Assembly (NCBI RefSeq): GCF_016625195.1 | Contig: NZ_JACVUP010000002.1 | Coordinates: 220,711 to 284,710, forward strand | Origin: Erwinia sp. S63 | Lineage (GTDB): Bacteria > Pseudomonadota > Gammaproteobacteria > Enterobacterales > Enterobacteriaceae | Direction: 5' to 3' | Length of the DNA: 64,000 bases | Shown here: positions 23,608-32,627 of the stretch, one piece after another | Layout of the letters: each line of letters opens with the position of its first letter | Numbering within the stretch: the stretch's first letter is position 1 | Translations under genes and position numbers: made by a program | Notes under the pieces: model-generated | What the model saw: only the letters and a program-made list of their open reading frames with translations | Database searches by the model: none | What the model was told of the DNA's origin: nothing

Positions 23608-23702
23608 ATCCGCTTGAGTTAAAAAATGTCAGCCTCAGCAAGTTTCTTGAAATGGAAGCTGAGGCTGTCCGCATCTCTGAGGAAATAAACCGTGTCAGAT
23701 AG
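23284..23702 (+). CDS. Tail assembly chaperone, -1 frameshift product
   Basis: Ribosomes slipping one base back at T-TTT-TTT (23535-23541) continue from 23541 as YGVGSGGEFRKRLYNT... for 53 more codons and stop at 23700-23702, within the tape-measure start. The fused protein would have 139 residues. The extension (AHFWRINPLELKNVSLSKFLEME) has well-formed coding content that the zero frame cannot explain. This is the conserved gp41/gp42 or lambda G/GT arrangement. Confidence 0.8.
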
Positions 23703-25530
23703 TTTTCAGCTGAAGGCGATCATCACGGCAGTGGATCATTTGTCTGGTCCATTGAAGGGGATGAGCAAAAACCTCAAAGGCTTCCAGAAAGAAGCCAAAA
23801 ATATCATGGTCAATGCGGCGGCTATGGGCGTCGCGCTGACCTCTGCCTTTGCAGTGCCAATCAGCCAGGCGATGGATTTTGAATCGCAGATGGCAGACGT
23901 TCGCAAGGTCGTTAACTTCGACACCCCGCAGCAGTTTAAAGAGATGAGTGAGGACGTACTCAAGCTCTCGACTCAGTTGCCAATGGCTGCAAACGGCATT
24001 GCTCAGATCGTTGCGGCTGGTGGTCAGTCAGGTATAGCGCGTAAAGACCTGATGCAGTTCGCCAGTGATGCGGTGAAAATGGGTGTGGCATTTGACCAGA
24101 CCGCAGAAGAGTCAGGCCAGATGATGGCGCAATGGCGAACCGCGTTCAAAATGACTCAGGCTGGCGTGGTGGTTCTCGCCGATAAAATTAACTACCTGGG
24201 CAACACTGGCCCTGCTAACGCACAAAAGATTTCCGATATTGTCACCCGTATTGGTCCTCTGGGTGGTGTAGCGGGCGTGGCTTCTGGTGAGATTGCTGCG
24301 ATGGGTGCAACCATTGCGGGTATGGGCGTGGAGTCTGAGATAGCCGCAACGGGCATCAAAAACTTCATGCTTTCTCTTACCTCCGGCAAGTCAGCCACGG
24401 CATCACAAAAGAAAGCGCTGAAGTTCATCAAGATTGATCCTGGCCAGTTAGCGGCTGACATGCAGAAGGATTCACGCGCCGCGATGCTAAAGGTGCTGGA
24501 CTCTCTGGCTAAGGTGCCAAAAGACAAACAGGCAGCGGTGATGAATGCGCTGTTTGGTAAGGAGTCGCTTGGTGCTATCGCGCCTCTGCTGACCAACCTC
24601 GACTTACTGCGCACCAACTTCAATCGCGTTGCAGATGCTCAGCAGTATGCAGGGTCGATGCAGAAGGAATATGAGTCGCGCGCGGCTACGACGGCCAACT
24701 CTGTTCAGTTGCTTAAGAATCAGTTCAATGCGGCCAGCATTACCATTGGGGATATGTTCCTGCCCGATATCGTCAGGCTGACTCAGAAGGTTCAGCCGAT
24801 GGTCGAGCAGTTCAGGCAGTTCACCAAGGCTAATCCTGAGATGGTTCGTGGCACCTTTAAGTTTGGTCTGACGCTGCTTGGCACAGCCTCTGCTGTAGGT
24901 ATTGCCGTCAAGGCGGTGAAGATGTTTGAAACCGTGCTGAAGATGTCCACCATGGGCAAACTGGTTTCGCTGCTGGTGCTGGGTGGGAGCCTTATTGTCA
25001 GCAACTGGGATCAGGTTGGTCCGGTTGTTAAAGCAGTATGGCAAGACGTGAATGATGTCGTTGAAGCGATGGGCGGATGGCAGAGCACAATTGAAGGTGT
25101 CAGCGCCGTTATGGCTGGCGTATTCACCATCCGAACCGTCGGCACTCTGAAAACCGCGCTCACAACGGCTACTTCGCTTTCCGGTGTCCTGGCGCAGATA
25201 GCTTCACTCGGTGCTTTGACGGTTTCCATTGGCGTTGCGATTTACATCTTCAAAAAACTGAATGATATCGCTGATGCAGTTACTGAAAAGGACGGCACAA
25301 CATCCTTCTGGCAATCCCTGAAGAACCGCTGGAATGCAGGAGGCTGGTACAACAATCAGCAGGGCGGCGCAGGCTATCAGTCAGCGGTTCCGCTTTCTCG
25401 CCCACAGCAGGGCGAATTGAAGGTGACATTCGATAATGCGCCACCGGGAATGCGCGTTGCGCCAGCGGGTAACTCGCTGCCCTGGCTTAACTATGATGTC
25501 GGATATAACCGTTTTAGCGGTAATAACTGA
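23692..25530 (+). CDS. Tail tape measure protein
   Basis: This 612-residue protein has the TP901-type tape measure core (about residues 60-330; FESQMADVRKVVNF, QIVAAGGQSGIARKDLMQFA, MGVESEIAATGIKNFML) and several hydrophobic segments near 390-440 and 500-530. It sets tail length and is ejected with the DNA. The start codon is GTG, overlapping the end of the frameshifted chaperone. The length predicts a fairly short tail by the usual rule of about 1.5 angstrom per residue. Confidence 0.9.
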   Translation: MSDSFQLKAIITAVDHLSGPLKGMSKNLKGFQKEAKNIMVNAAAMGVALTSAFAVPISQAMDFESQMADVRKVVNFDTPQQFKEMSEDVLKLSTQLPMAANGIAQIVAAGGQSGIARKDLMQFASDAVKMGVAFDQTAEESGQMMAQWRTAFKMTQAGVVVLADKINYLGNTGPANAQKISDIVTRIGPLGGVAGVASGEIAAMGATIAGMGVESEIAATGIKNFMLSLTSGKSATASQKKALKFIKIDPGQLAADMQKDSRAAMLKVLDSLAKVPKDKQAAVMNALFGKESLGAIAPLLTNLDLLRTNFNRVADAQQYAGSMQKEYESRAATTANSVQLLKNQFNAASITIGDMFLPDIVRLTQKVQPMVEQFRQFTKANPEMVRGTFKFGLTLLGTASAVGIAVKAVKMFETVLKMSTMGKLVSLLVLGGSLIVSNWDQVGPVVKAVWQDVNDVVEAMGGWQSTIEGVSAVMAGVFTIRTVGTLKTALTTATSLSGVLAQIASLGALTVSIGVAIYIFKKLNDIADAVTEKDGTTSFWQSLKNRWNAGGWYNNQQGGAGYQSAVPLSRPQQGELKVTFDNAPPGMRVAPAGNSLPWLNYDVGYNRFSGNN

Positions 25531-25592
25531 TCAATAAATGATTGGTATGTAAACTCACCTTTCCTCTGGACTTTAATTTAAGGTGATGGAAC

Positions 25593-26048
25593 ATGAATAG
25601 ATTATTTCTGTTAGTGATAGTTTCACTTTTATCATTTTCAACTAATGCTAATACATCCAAGCCAGCAGAGTCTTTTGTATCTGAAGTTAAAAAGGCCATC
25701 GAATCAGATGGTAAAATTCAGCAATCAATCGAGGTTTCCTGTCCGGCCCCATCTGCAAGTGGGACTTTTTTGCTAACTAAGGCTACCTATGATTTTGGAA
25801 AAAGTTTAGGCGTTTATGTTTTCAAAGAGGGTAAGGGGCCTGATGCCAAATTGGATTGGATAGGGGCTAAAACGAAGGGTGATGATTTTTCATCTGATGA
25901 GATAGAAGGCTTTGAGTTTGGTTTTACTATGCCAAATGGTCAGTTTTTTCTAAATGTTAACAAATTTGGGAAAGTTAAGGCTGGACTTAATGTAAATGGA
26001 ACTTCAGGTGTGAAAGAAATTAGCTGTAAATTGATTACCAACAGTTAG
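25593..26048 (+). CDS. Secreted moron protein inside the tail operon
   Basis: This 151-residue protein has a clear signal peptide (residues 1 to about 19, ending SFSTNAN). The mature beta-rich domain has two cysteines (in VSCPAPS and EISCK) able to form a disulfide, so it should fold in the periplasm or outside. The gene is AT-richer than its neighbours, is set apart by 62 bp upstream, and has its own terminator downstream. Those are marks of a moron expressed from the prophage. No family is recognised. Confidence 0.65.
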   Translation: MNRLFLLVIVSLLSFSTNANTSKPAESFVSEVKKAIESDGKIQQSIEVSCPAPSASGTFLLTKATYDFGKSLGVYVFKEGKGPDAKLDWIGAKTKGDDFSSDEIEGFEFGFTMPNGQFFLNVNKFGKVKAGLNVNGTSGVKEISCKLITNS

Positions 26049-26065
26049 CTCCTGAAATAACCTCT

Positions 26066-26088
26066 GACCCGCTTCGGCGGGTTTTTTA
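26066..26088 (+). terminator. Terminator after the moron gene
   Basis: The stem CCCGC-TTCG-GCGGG (26068-26081), with a stable tetraloop, is followed by six Ts. It ends the moron transcript within the late operon. Q-modified polymerase would read through it into the baseplate genes. Confidence 0.9.
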
Positions 26089-26103
26089 TTGCCCGGAGAT
26101 CGC

Positions 26104-27432
26104 ATGAGCTGGATTGATAATCTGCAGGATGCTTCATTGCGCGGCGTGCCTTTCAAAGTCGATGAGGATGAAGCTACTTTCGGTCGCCGTGTTCAGGTTC
26201 ATGAATACCCTAACCGCGATAAGCCATGGGCAGAAGATATGGGGCGTGCAACGCGGCGCTTCAGCGTTCAGGCGTATCTGGTCGCCGATGACTATTTTGA
26301 ACAGCGAAACAGGCTGATCGAGGCGGTTGAAAAGCCCGGTAGTTGCACGCTCGTTCATCCGTTCTACGGCGAAATGACCGTCACTGTTACGGATGAAGTG
26401 CGTGTGAGTCACACCAAAGACGAAGGCCGCATGTGCCGAGTCAGCTTCAGCTTCATCGAGTCGGGCGAGCTGTCATTCCCTAAAGCCGGTATTGCAACAG
26501 GGATGAAGCTTACTGGCGCTGCAGCATTGATGGACGATTTTTTGTCATCGGCATTCGAAGCGTTTGGGCTTGATGGTCTGCCCGACTTCACGCAAAACGG
26601 CCTGCTGGATGATGCAACGGAGATGTTCAATACCGTGACTGACGCCATGCAGTACGTAGATTCCGGTATCAGCGCAGCATCCCGTCTGTTGCAGGGGGAT
26701 TTGTCGGTGCTTCTGATGCCGCCATCCAGTGGTATGAACTTCGTGAATCAGCTTCAGACTATGTGGCGAGCCGGTACAAAGCTGACTGGTAATGTCACAG
26801 ACCTGATCTCAATGGTCAAAGGTCTCAGCGGTATTACTCTCGATACAGGACTTGCCCCGCGTGGAGTCTGGAAAACAGACAGTGCCAGTACTCAGGCCAG
26901 AACGCAGCAGCGCAATTACGTTGCGCAGGCCATACGCACATCAGCGCTAAGTGAGGCGGTGAATACGGTAACGAGCCTTCCCAAATCCTCATCATCAACC
27001 ACGAACTCAGCCGAACAACCATCCGAAACAGTCATTGTTTCGCACCCTGCGGTGAATGACGTGCTGGAAGATGATACAGCCGTGGGGGTAATTACCTCTA
27101 CGGCGAATGACACGGTTCCGTCCTGGGATGATTTAACCGAAGTGCGCGACACGCTTAATACCGCAATCGATCAGGAGATGACCCGCGTAACCGATGATGG
27201 ATTGTTCCTCGCCCTGCGACAGGTGCGCACTGCGCTGAATGAAGATATCACTGCTCGCCTGGAGCAAACCTCCAGAACGGTTGAACGCATCCCGCCCGAA
27301 GTTTTACCTGCAGTAGTGCTTGCTGCTGACTGGTATGACGATGCCGGGCGTGAATATGACATCACCGCGCGCAACGCCATCCGGCACCCCGGATTTGTTC
27401 CGGTTAAATCTCTTAGAGTGCCCGTCCAGTGA
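26104..27432 (+). CDS. Mu gpN-like DNA circularisation/baseplate protein
   Basis: This 442-residue protein has an N-terminal domain (about residues 1-130; LQDASLRGVPFKVDEDEATFGRR, VHEYPNRDKPWAEDMGR) that defines the Mu N family. It then has a long alpha-rich region and a C-terminal domain ending in NAIRHPGFVP. In Mu-like tails it belongs to the baseplate hub. The ATG at 26104 lies after the terminator and a CCGGAG site. Confidence 0.85.
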   Translation: MSWIDNLQDASLRGVPFKVDEDEATFGRRVQVHEYPNRDKPWAEDMGRATRRFSVQAYLVADDYFEQRNRLIEAVEKPGSCTLVHPFYGEMTVTVTDEVRVSHTKDEGRMCRVSFSFIESGELSFPKAGIATGMKLTGAAALMDDFLSSAFEAFGLDGLPDFTQNGLLDDATEMFNTVTDAMQYVDSGISAASRLLQGDLSVLLMPPSSGMNFVNQLQTMWRAGTKLTGNVTDLISMVKGLSGITLDTGLAPRGVWKTDSASTQARTQQRNYVAQAIRTSALSEAVNTVTSLPKSSSSTTNSAEQPSETVIVSHPAVNDVLEDDTAVGVITSTANDTVPSWDDLTEVRDTLNTAIDQEMTRVTDDGLFLALRQVRTALNEDITARLEQTSRTVERIPPEVLPAVVLAADWYDDAGREYDITARNAIRHPGFVPVKSLRVPVQ

Positions 27433-28502
27433 ATACAACCGTACTTCTTCGCGTCAATGGCCGTGAGTGGGGCGGGTGGACATCCGTCCGCATTGCCGCT
27501 GGCATTGAGCGCATCGCAAGGGATTTCAACGTACAGATTACCCGCTCATGGCCGGGTGATGAATCACAGGTCAGTCGCCGCAGCCGCATCAAAAAAACCG
27601 ATAAGGTTGAAGTGCTAATCGGTGACGACCTTGTCATCACCGGATGGGTGGAGGCAACGCCTGTGCGGTATGACGCAAACACCATTTCGATGGGTATCGT
27701 TGGCCGCAGCAAAACAGCAGACCTCGTTGATTGTTCGGCTACACCCTCACAGTACAACGGGCGCTCAATCGTTCAGGTTGCCGCAGACCTCGCCAGACCT
27801 TTCAGCATTAACGTTGTGGATGCTGGCGGTGTGTCTGGTGTGCTGCAGGGCGTGCAGGCTGACCAGGGTGAATCCGTTATGGATGTGCTGAATAAGATGC
27901 TGGGGCTGCAGCAAGCGCTGGCCTATGACAACGCAGCCGGTGATTTAGTCATTGGTGGTATCGGTATCGTCAAGGCCACTACAGCGCTGGTGCTGGGTGA
28001 AAACATCCTGACCTGTGACAGCGAGCAGAGCATTAAAGACCGCTTCAGTTCTTATCAGGTTTCAGGGATGCGCGCCGGGAACAATAATGATTTTGGCGAA
28101 GCAACCACAACGGCTATTCGTGGCACGACAACAGATACAGGTATTGCCCGTTACAGGCCGCTACTGGTCAGGCAAACCGGTAATGCCACGTCAGCAACCT
28201 GTGCAGAGCGCAGCGAGTTCGAAATGCGCCAGCGTGCCGCTAAAACTGATGAAGTGACCTACACCGTACAGGGTTGGCATCAGGGGGATGGCAAGTTATG
28301 GCAGCCCAACATGCTGGTGAACGTATTCGATCCTGTCCTGGGATTTGATAATCGTGAAATGGTAATCGCCGAGGTGACCTATCAGCAGGATGAAAACGGC
28401 ACTATCAGTGAGCTGCGAGTTGGCCCTGCAGATGCTTATCTTCCAGAACCTGCTAAGCCCGGCAAGCGTAAGAAAAATGCAGCAGCGGAGGATGATTTCT
28501 GA
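27429..28502 (+). CDS. Baseplate hub protein, Mu gpP-like
   Basis: This 357-residue protein starts at GTG inside the previous stop. VLLRVNGREWGGWTSVRI at the N-terminus and the RSKTADLVDCSA segment (about residues 99-110) place it in the Mu P/gp27-like hub family. The C-terminus is lysine-rich. It should join tube and spike. Confidence 0.85.
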   Translation: MNTTVLLRVNGREWGGWTSVRIAAGIERIARDFNVQITRSWPGDESQVSRRSRIKKTDKVEVLIGDDLVITGWVEATPVRYDANTISMGIVGRSKTADLVDCSATPSQYNGRSIVQVAADLARPFSINVVDAGGVSGVLQGVQADQGESVMDVLNKMLGLQQALAYDNAAGDLVIGGIGIVKATTALVLGENILTCDSEQSIKDRFSSYQVSGMRAGNNNDFGEATTTAIRGTTTDTGIARYRPLLVRQTGNATSATCAERSEFEMRQRAAKTDEVTYTVQGWHQGDGKLWQPNMLVNVFDPVLGFDNREMVIAEVTYQQDENGTISELRVGPADAYLPEPAKPGKRKKNAAAEDDF

Positions 28503-29059
28503 TGGCTGGTCCACTTGATGCGATTAATCGCGCTATTTCAAATGTTCTCGCCAGAGCGGTTCTTCGTGGTATCGACACCGCTAGTAAATGCCAGATGCTG
28601 GAAATCAGCATGCCGGGTGGCGAGGGTAAAAGCGATATTGAACACCTTGAACCCTATGGTTTCACATCAGCTGCACTGGAAGGTGCAGAATCTGTCGCGG
28701 CTTATTTTGATGGTGATCGATCTCACGGCGTCGTGCTGGTGGTCGCGGATCGCCGGTACCGCCTGAAAGGTTTAAAGAGCGGTGAAGTTGCCATTTATGA
28801 CGACGAGGCCAAGTCGGTGACACTTACCCGAACAGGAATTGTTGTTGATGGTGGCGGGAAACTCATCACCCTCAAAAATGCCCCAAAAGCCCGTTTTGAG
28901 ATGGACATCGAAGCAACCGGAAACATCACCGACAACTGTGACTCTGGCGGCGTGTCCATGGCTCAGATGCGCGTGACTTACAACGGTCATAAGCACAAGG
29001 AAAACGGTGATGGTGGAGGTACAACCGACGCAACCTTGCAACAAATGGGTGGATCATGA
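28502..29059 (+). CDS. Baseplate spike protein, Mu gp45-like
   Basis: This 185-residue protein has an N-terminal OB-like domain (HLEPYGFTSAALEGAESVAAYF, HGVVLVVADRRYR) and a C-terminal beta-helix-type segment ending in a glycine-rich tip with HKHKENGDGGG. Mu gp45 spikes bind metal ions at such a tip and puncture the outer membrane. Overlaps of one base upstream and four downstream tie it to its neighbours. Confidence 0.85.
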   Translation: MAGPLDAINRAISNVLARAVLRGIDTASKCQMLEISMPGGEGKSDIEHLEPYGFTSAALEGAESVAAYFDGDRSHGVVLVVADRRYRLKGLKSGEVAIYDDEAKSVTLTRTGIVVDGGGKLITLKNAPKARFEMDIEATGNITDNCDSGGVSMAQMRVTYNGHKHKENGDGGGTTDATLQQMGGS

Positions 29060-29469
29060 TCCTCACGATAAATGGTAAGCAGCAGGCGGTATACGAGTTG
29101 ACCGACCCGCTAACCCGCGCGGTGGTCATCTCACTCTTCACCTGGAGAAAAGCAGGCAAAGACGATGCGCCTGAAGAGGTTAATGGCTGGTGGGGTGACA
29201 CGTTCCCGACCGTTCAGAATGACCGAATCGGCTCACGCCTGTATTTGCTAAAGCGCTCAAAACTGACCAACCAGACGCCGCTGAAAGCCCGTGAGTACAT
29301 AGCAGAAGCCCTGCAGTGGCTCACGGCTGATGGAGTGGCCGCGCGCGTGGATGTCACCGCACAAAGGTTCGGCATCAATGCACTGTCAGCTTCTACGGTT
29401 ATTCAGAAACAGGACGGCTCAACCCTGACGCTTTCCTTTGATGATTTATGGAGTCAACTCAATGGTTGA
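29056..29469 (+). CDS. Baseplate protein, Mu gp46-like
   Basis: This 137-residue protein has NGWWGDTFP and GSRLYLLKRSKL (about residues 48-75), the clear signature of the GP46 family (gp25-like wedge). It forms part of the baseplate wedge that starts sheath assembly. It overlaps both neighbours by a few bases. Confidence 0.9.
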   Translation: MILTINGKQQAVYELTDPLTRAVVISLFTWRKAGKDDAPEEVNGWWGDTFPTVQNDRIGSRLYLLKRSKLTNQTPLKAREYIAEALQWLTADGVAARVDVTAQRFGINALSASTVIQKQDGSTLTLSFDDLWSQLNG

Positions 29470-30529
29470 TAGCGGATTTTCCCGCCCGACACTCCCACAG
29501 CTTATTACGGCCGTACGGAGCGACATTCTTACCCGACTCGCGGCTGATTCAACGCTGGCCGAATTGCGCAGAACTGACGCCGAAGTATACAGCCGTGTTC
29601 TGGCAGCATCGGTTCATACTGTATATGGCTATATCGACTATCTCGCCCGTAATCTTCTTGCCGACCTTGCGGATGAAGACTGGCTCATCCGCCACGGAAA
29701 TATGAAGCGTGCCCCTCGCAAGGCAGCAACTTATGCGAGCGGCTATGTTCGCTGGGATGGCGTTACGGGCACTGCCGGAATTTCTGCTGGTGTGACCATA
29801 CAGCGTGACGATCTGGTGTCATTCACCACGACTGCCAGTGCTACGCCTTCTGGTGGCGTGCTTCGTGTGCCTGTCACCTGCGATACGGCAGGCGTCACCG
29901 GCAACACTGATGATGGTATCACCATGCGTCTAACCAGTCCGGTGACGGGGCTGCCTTCGGCTGGAGTCGCAGACACCATTCAGGGCGGTACCGACATCGA
30001 AGACATTGAAGTGTGGCGCGCCAGAATTATTGAACGATGGTATTACACTCCACAGGGTGGAGCAGACCCTGATTATGAGGTCTGGGCAAAAGAGGTGCCA
30101 GGCGTAACCCGTGCATGGGTCTACCGGCACTGGTCAGGTCGTGGAACAGTAGGTGTAATGCTGGCAAACAGCGACCTTTATGACCCGATCCCCGATGCAA
30201 CTGTTGTAGCCGCCGTTCAGGCACATATCGAACCGCTTGCCCCGATAGCAGGATCGGACGTTTACACATTCGCTGCCACGCCGCATGTTGTCGATTATCA
30301 CATCCGCCTGACACCAGACACCGAAGAAATCAGGCTGGCCGTCCAAGCGGAGATCAGAGCGATGAATCTCCGAGATGGCGTTCCAGAAGGTGCCCTTGAG
30401 CCTTCGCGAATAAGTGAAGCCATCAGTCTTGCGACCGGTGAGTATAGCCATGTTCTGGTCAGCCCGACTGATGAGGTGCCAATCGCAAAAGGTGAAGTTG
30501 GTGTAGTGGGAGATTTCACATGGACCTGA
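29462..30529 (+). CDS. Baseplate J-like wedge protein, Mu gp47-like
   Basis: This 355-residue protein has the gp47/J layout: N-terminal [16 protein letters not shown], the [23 protein letters not shown] strand region (about residues 72-96), and the [46 protein letters not shown] block centred at residues 185-230. It links the wedge to the fibres. ATG 29462 is preferred over 29438. Confidence 0.9.
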   Translation: MVDSGFSRPTLPQLITAVRSDILTRLAADSTLAELRRTDAEVYSRVLAASVHTVYGYIDYLARNLLADLADEDWLIRHGNMKRAPRKAATYASGYVRWDGVTGTAGISAGVTIQRDDLVSFTTTASATPSGGVLRVPVTCDTAGVTGNTDDGITMRLTSPVTGLPSAGVADTIQGGTDIEDIEVWRARIIERWYYTPQGGADPDYEVWAKEVPGVTRAWVYRHWSGRGTVGVMLANSDLYDPIPDATVVAAVQAHIEPLAPIAGSDVYTFAATPHVVDYHIRLTPDTEEIRLAVQAEIRAMNLRDGVPEGALEPSRISEAISLATGEYSHVLVSPTDEVPIAKGEVGVVGDFTWT

Positions 30530-31101
30530 CAGCGCAGTACGAGCAGATGCTGGGTGCGCTATTGCCGCGTGGACCCGCGTGGGATGGTGAAGACCCTTTG
30601 TTACTGGGCTTTGCTCCTGTGATGTCCCGCGCGCACCAACGCGCTGACGCACTGATGCTTGAGACGGACCCTCGTTCCGTTAACGAACTCATAGATCGCT
30701 ATGAAAGCATTACTGGCTTGCCAGATAGTTGCACGCCAGCAGGAACGCAGACGCTACAGCAGCGCCGACAGCGGCTGGATGCGAAGATTAATCTGGCTGG
30801 TGGAATTAATGAAGCTTTTTACCGGGCACAGCTGGATGCGCTTGGTTATACCGACGCGACTATAACCCGTTATCCCAAGAGTAATTTTACCTGTTTATCA
30901 GACTGCACAGAGTCCCTTTACAGTGATGAGTGGCGATATTACTGGCGCGTGAATATTCCTGCAGCCGCGCAAATCAGTCCTATGACATGCATCAGCAACT
31001 GCACTGACTCTATCCGAACATGGGGTGAAACCGTGGTCGAATGCGTGCTGAATAAGCTAGCCCCATCGCATACCTACGTAATCTTTTTATACACGGAGTA
31101 A
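30520..31101 (+). CDS. Baseplate protein, Mu gp48/YmfQ-like
   Basis: This 193-residue protein has the opening [20 protein letters not shown], an [22 protein letters not shown] helix and a C-terminal CLSDC...[13 protein letters not shown] part, all typical of the DUF2313/YmfQ family. It connects the wedge to tail fibres. Paired cysteines in the C-terminal half may bind metal or form disulfides. Confidence 0.9.
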   Translation: MDLTAQYEQMLGALLPRGPAWDGEDPLLLGFAPVMSRAHQRADALMLETDPRSVNELIDRYESITGLPDSCTPAGTQTLQQRRQRLDAKINLAGGINEAFYRAQLDALGYTDATITRYPKSNFTCLSDCTESLYSDEWRYYWRVNIPAAAQISPMTCISNCTDSIRTWGETVVECVLNKLAPSHTYVIFLYTE

Positions 31102-31104
31102 TCC

Positions 31105-31986
31105 ATGCATCGTATTGATACGTCTACCGCTCAGGTGGATAAATTTGGCTCGGGTAAAAACGGCTTCACTGGCGGTAACCCCCAGACAGGCGAACTACCA
31201 ACTGCATTAGATGCAGATTATTTTGACTCATTACAGGAAGAGCTTGCTGCTGTTATTGAAGCCGCTGGAATCACTCTAGATAAAAATAAAAACAATCAAC
31301 TTTACACGGCCATCAAATCCCAGTTTAACGCGGGCCGCCTAATTGGAATAAAAGTCATCACCTCATCTGGATTATATATACCTTCTGTAGGCGCTAAAAA
31401 GGGTAAAGCTCGCGCGGTAGGAGGAGGTGCTGGTGGAGGCGGTGGTCCAGCAGCTGGATCAAGCCAACAATCTTGTGCACAAGGTGGGCAGTGTGGTTCT
31501 TACGCTGAAGTTTTATTTGATATTTCAGCCGCATCATATGCAGTAACAATTGGCGCTGCAGGTGTAGCAGGCACCGCGTCCGCAGCAGGGACAGCGGGAG
31601 GTGCAACAACACTTGCTGGTATCTTTAGTTGCCCGGGTGGTTCTCCTGGCTCTCAGGGTATCGCATCAAGCGCAACAATCACTGTTTCAAACAATGCAGC
31701 TAACAGCACATATGCAACCATATCATCTGGTACAGCATTGATTAATTTACCAGCATCACCGGGCGAGCCTTTTATTGTACTTGGTGTCTTATCTGGTCAA
31801 TTAAGAGGTGGCAGAGGCGGCTCTAATCCTTTTGGCATCGGTGGATCACCCGGGGCGTTTGGTCCGGGTACTGTTGGGCGAGGCTTTGGGTCAGGTGGTG
31901 GTGGGTGCTCGCAAGGTCAGGGTGGAGCGGGTGATGTTGGCGGTGCTGGCTTGCCGGGAATAATGGTCATCGAGGAGTACGCATAA
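31105..31986 (+). CDS. Tail fibre protein with glycine-rich tip
   Basis: This 293-residue protein has an N-terminal baseplate-attachment domain (HRIDTSTAQVDKFGSGKNGFTGGNPQTGELPTAL). About 190 residues of glycine-rich sequence follow, with GGGAGGGGG, GGRGGSNPFGIGG and GFGSGGGG runs. This is the look of short fibre/adhesin tips with polyglycine folds. It is short compared with many Mu-like fibres. The lower GC here suggests recent exchange. It should determine host range. Confidence 0.75.
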   Translation: MHRIDTSTAQVDKFGSGKNGFTGGNPQTGELPTALDADYFDSLQEELAAVIEAAGITLDKNKNNQLYTAIKSQFNAGRLIGIKVITSSGLYIPSVGAKKGKARAVGGGAGGGGGPAAGSSQQSCAQGGQCGSYAEVLFDISAASYAVTIGAAGVAGTASAAGTAGGATTLAGIFSCPGGSPGSQGIASSATITVSNNAANSTYATISSGTALINLPASPGEPFIVLGVLSGQLRGGRGGSNPFGIGGSPGAFGPGTVGRGFGSGGGGCSQGQGGAGDVGGAGLPGIMVIEEYA

Positions 31987-32414
31987 TGACTGGAACTTAC
32001 GCGCTAATTCAGGATGGTGTGGTTATCAACACAATATTATGGGATGGCCCAGAAGCCTCTCCTATGGAATTTGCAGATGGGGTTACTTACCTAGAGTTTC
32101 CTGATGGTGAGGGGGTTTGCCCTGCGATTGGATGGTTTTATGATGGGGAAACTTTTACCTCACCCCCTCTTACAGAAGAAGAAATTGCCGCACTGAAACA
32201 GCAAAAAATCGACAACAATGTCGCTGCTAAAGTTAGCCTGATTGCGCAGGCAACTGTTTCAATTGCACCGCTTCAGGATGCTGTTGATTTGGATGAGGCT
32301 ACTGATGCAGAAACAGCATCTCTTAAGGCATGGAAACAGTATCGAATTGCCGTGAACCGCATTGATGCTATTACATCAGGTGACATTGCGTGGCCAGAGC
32401 AACCTGCACAATAA
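31986..32414 (+). CDS. Tail fibre assembly protein, Tfa-like
   Basis: This 142-residue protein follows the fibre gene with a one-base overlap. It has YALIQDGVVINTILWDGP at the N-terminus and a helical tail, and ends in DIAWPEQP, a common ending in Tfa-type chaperones. It should assist folding or trimerisation of the fibre. It closes the late operon. Confidence 0.75.
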   Translation: MTGTYALIQDGVVINTILWDGPEASPMEFADGVTYLEFPDGEGVCPAIGWFYDGETFTSPPLTEEEIAALKQQKIDNNVAAKVSLIAQATVSIAPLQDAVDLDEATDAETASLKAWKQYRIAVNRIDAITSGDIAWPEQPAQ

Positions 32415-32563
32415 TAAAACCCCGGCGACGGGGCAGAAATGTCCCGCGCCCGTCTTAATTCAGACTTCGTGGTAGGTGATTATAAGTTAGTCGCACCCTC
32501 CGTTCCCCTCCAACAAAATTCCTATATCAGCCAAAGGCTTTACAAAAACTCATCCTCAGCATC

Positions 32564-32608
32564 TTGATCAGTTTCTCCTCACAAATAATACTGTACGAAT
32601 ATACAGTG
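32564..32608 (+). promoter_or_regulatory. SOS promoter with LexA box
   Basis: A LexA box TACTGTACGAATATACAGTG (32589-32608) has the required CTGT-N8-ACAG core. It overlaps a -10 TAATAC (32586-32591), with a -35 TTGATC (32564-32569) 16 bp upstream. It should be silenced by LexA and induced by DNA damage, controlling the small gene at 32628 and umuDC behind it. Confidence 0.85.
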
Positions 32609-32627
32609 AAATTAGGGAGGACTGGCT

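Noticed and set aside
30134..30652. Minus-strand frame of 172 codons across the gp47/gp48 junction
   Set aside because: It runs opposite two clear baseplate genes and shows no family pattern.
31105..32414. Serotype-converting gtr genes as in SfV
   Set aside because: No glycosyltransferase or flippase gene lies next to the tail fibre or attR; the SfV likeness is limited to structural gene order.
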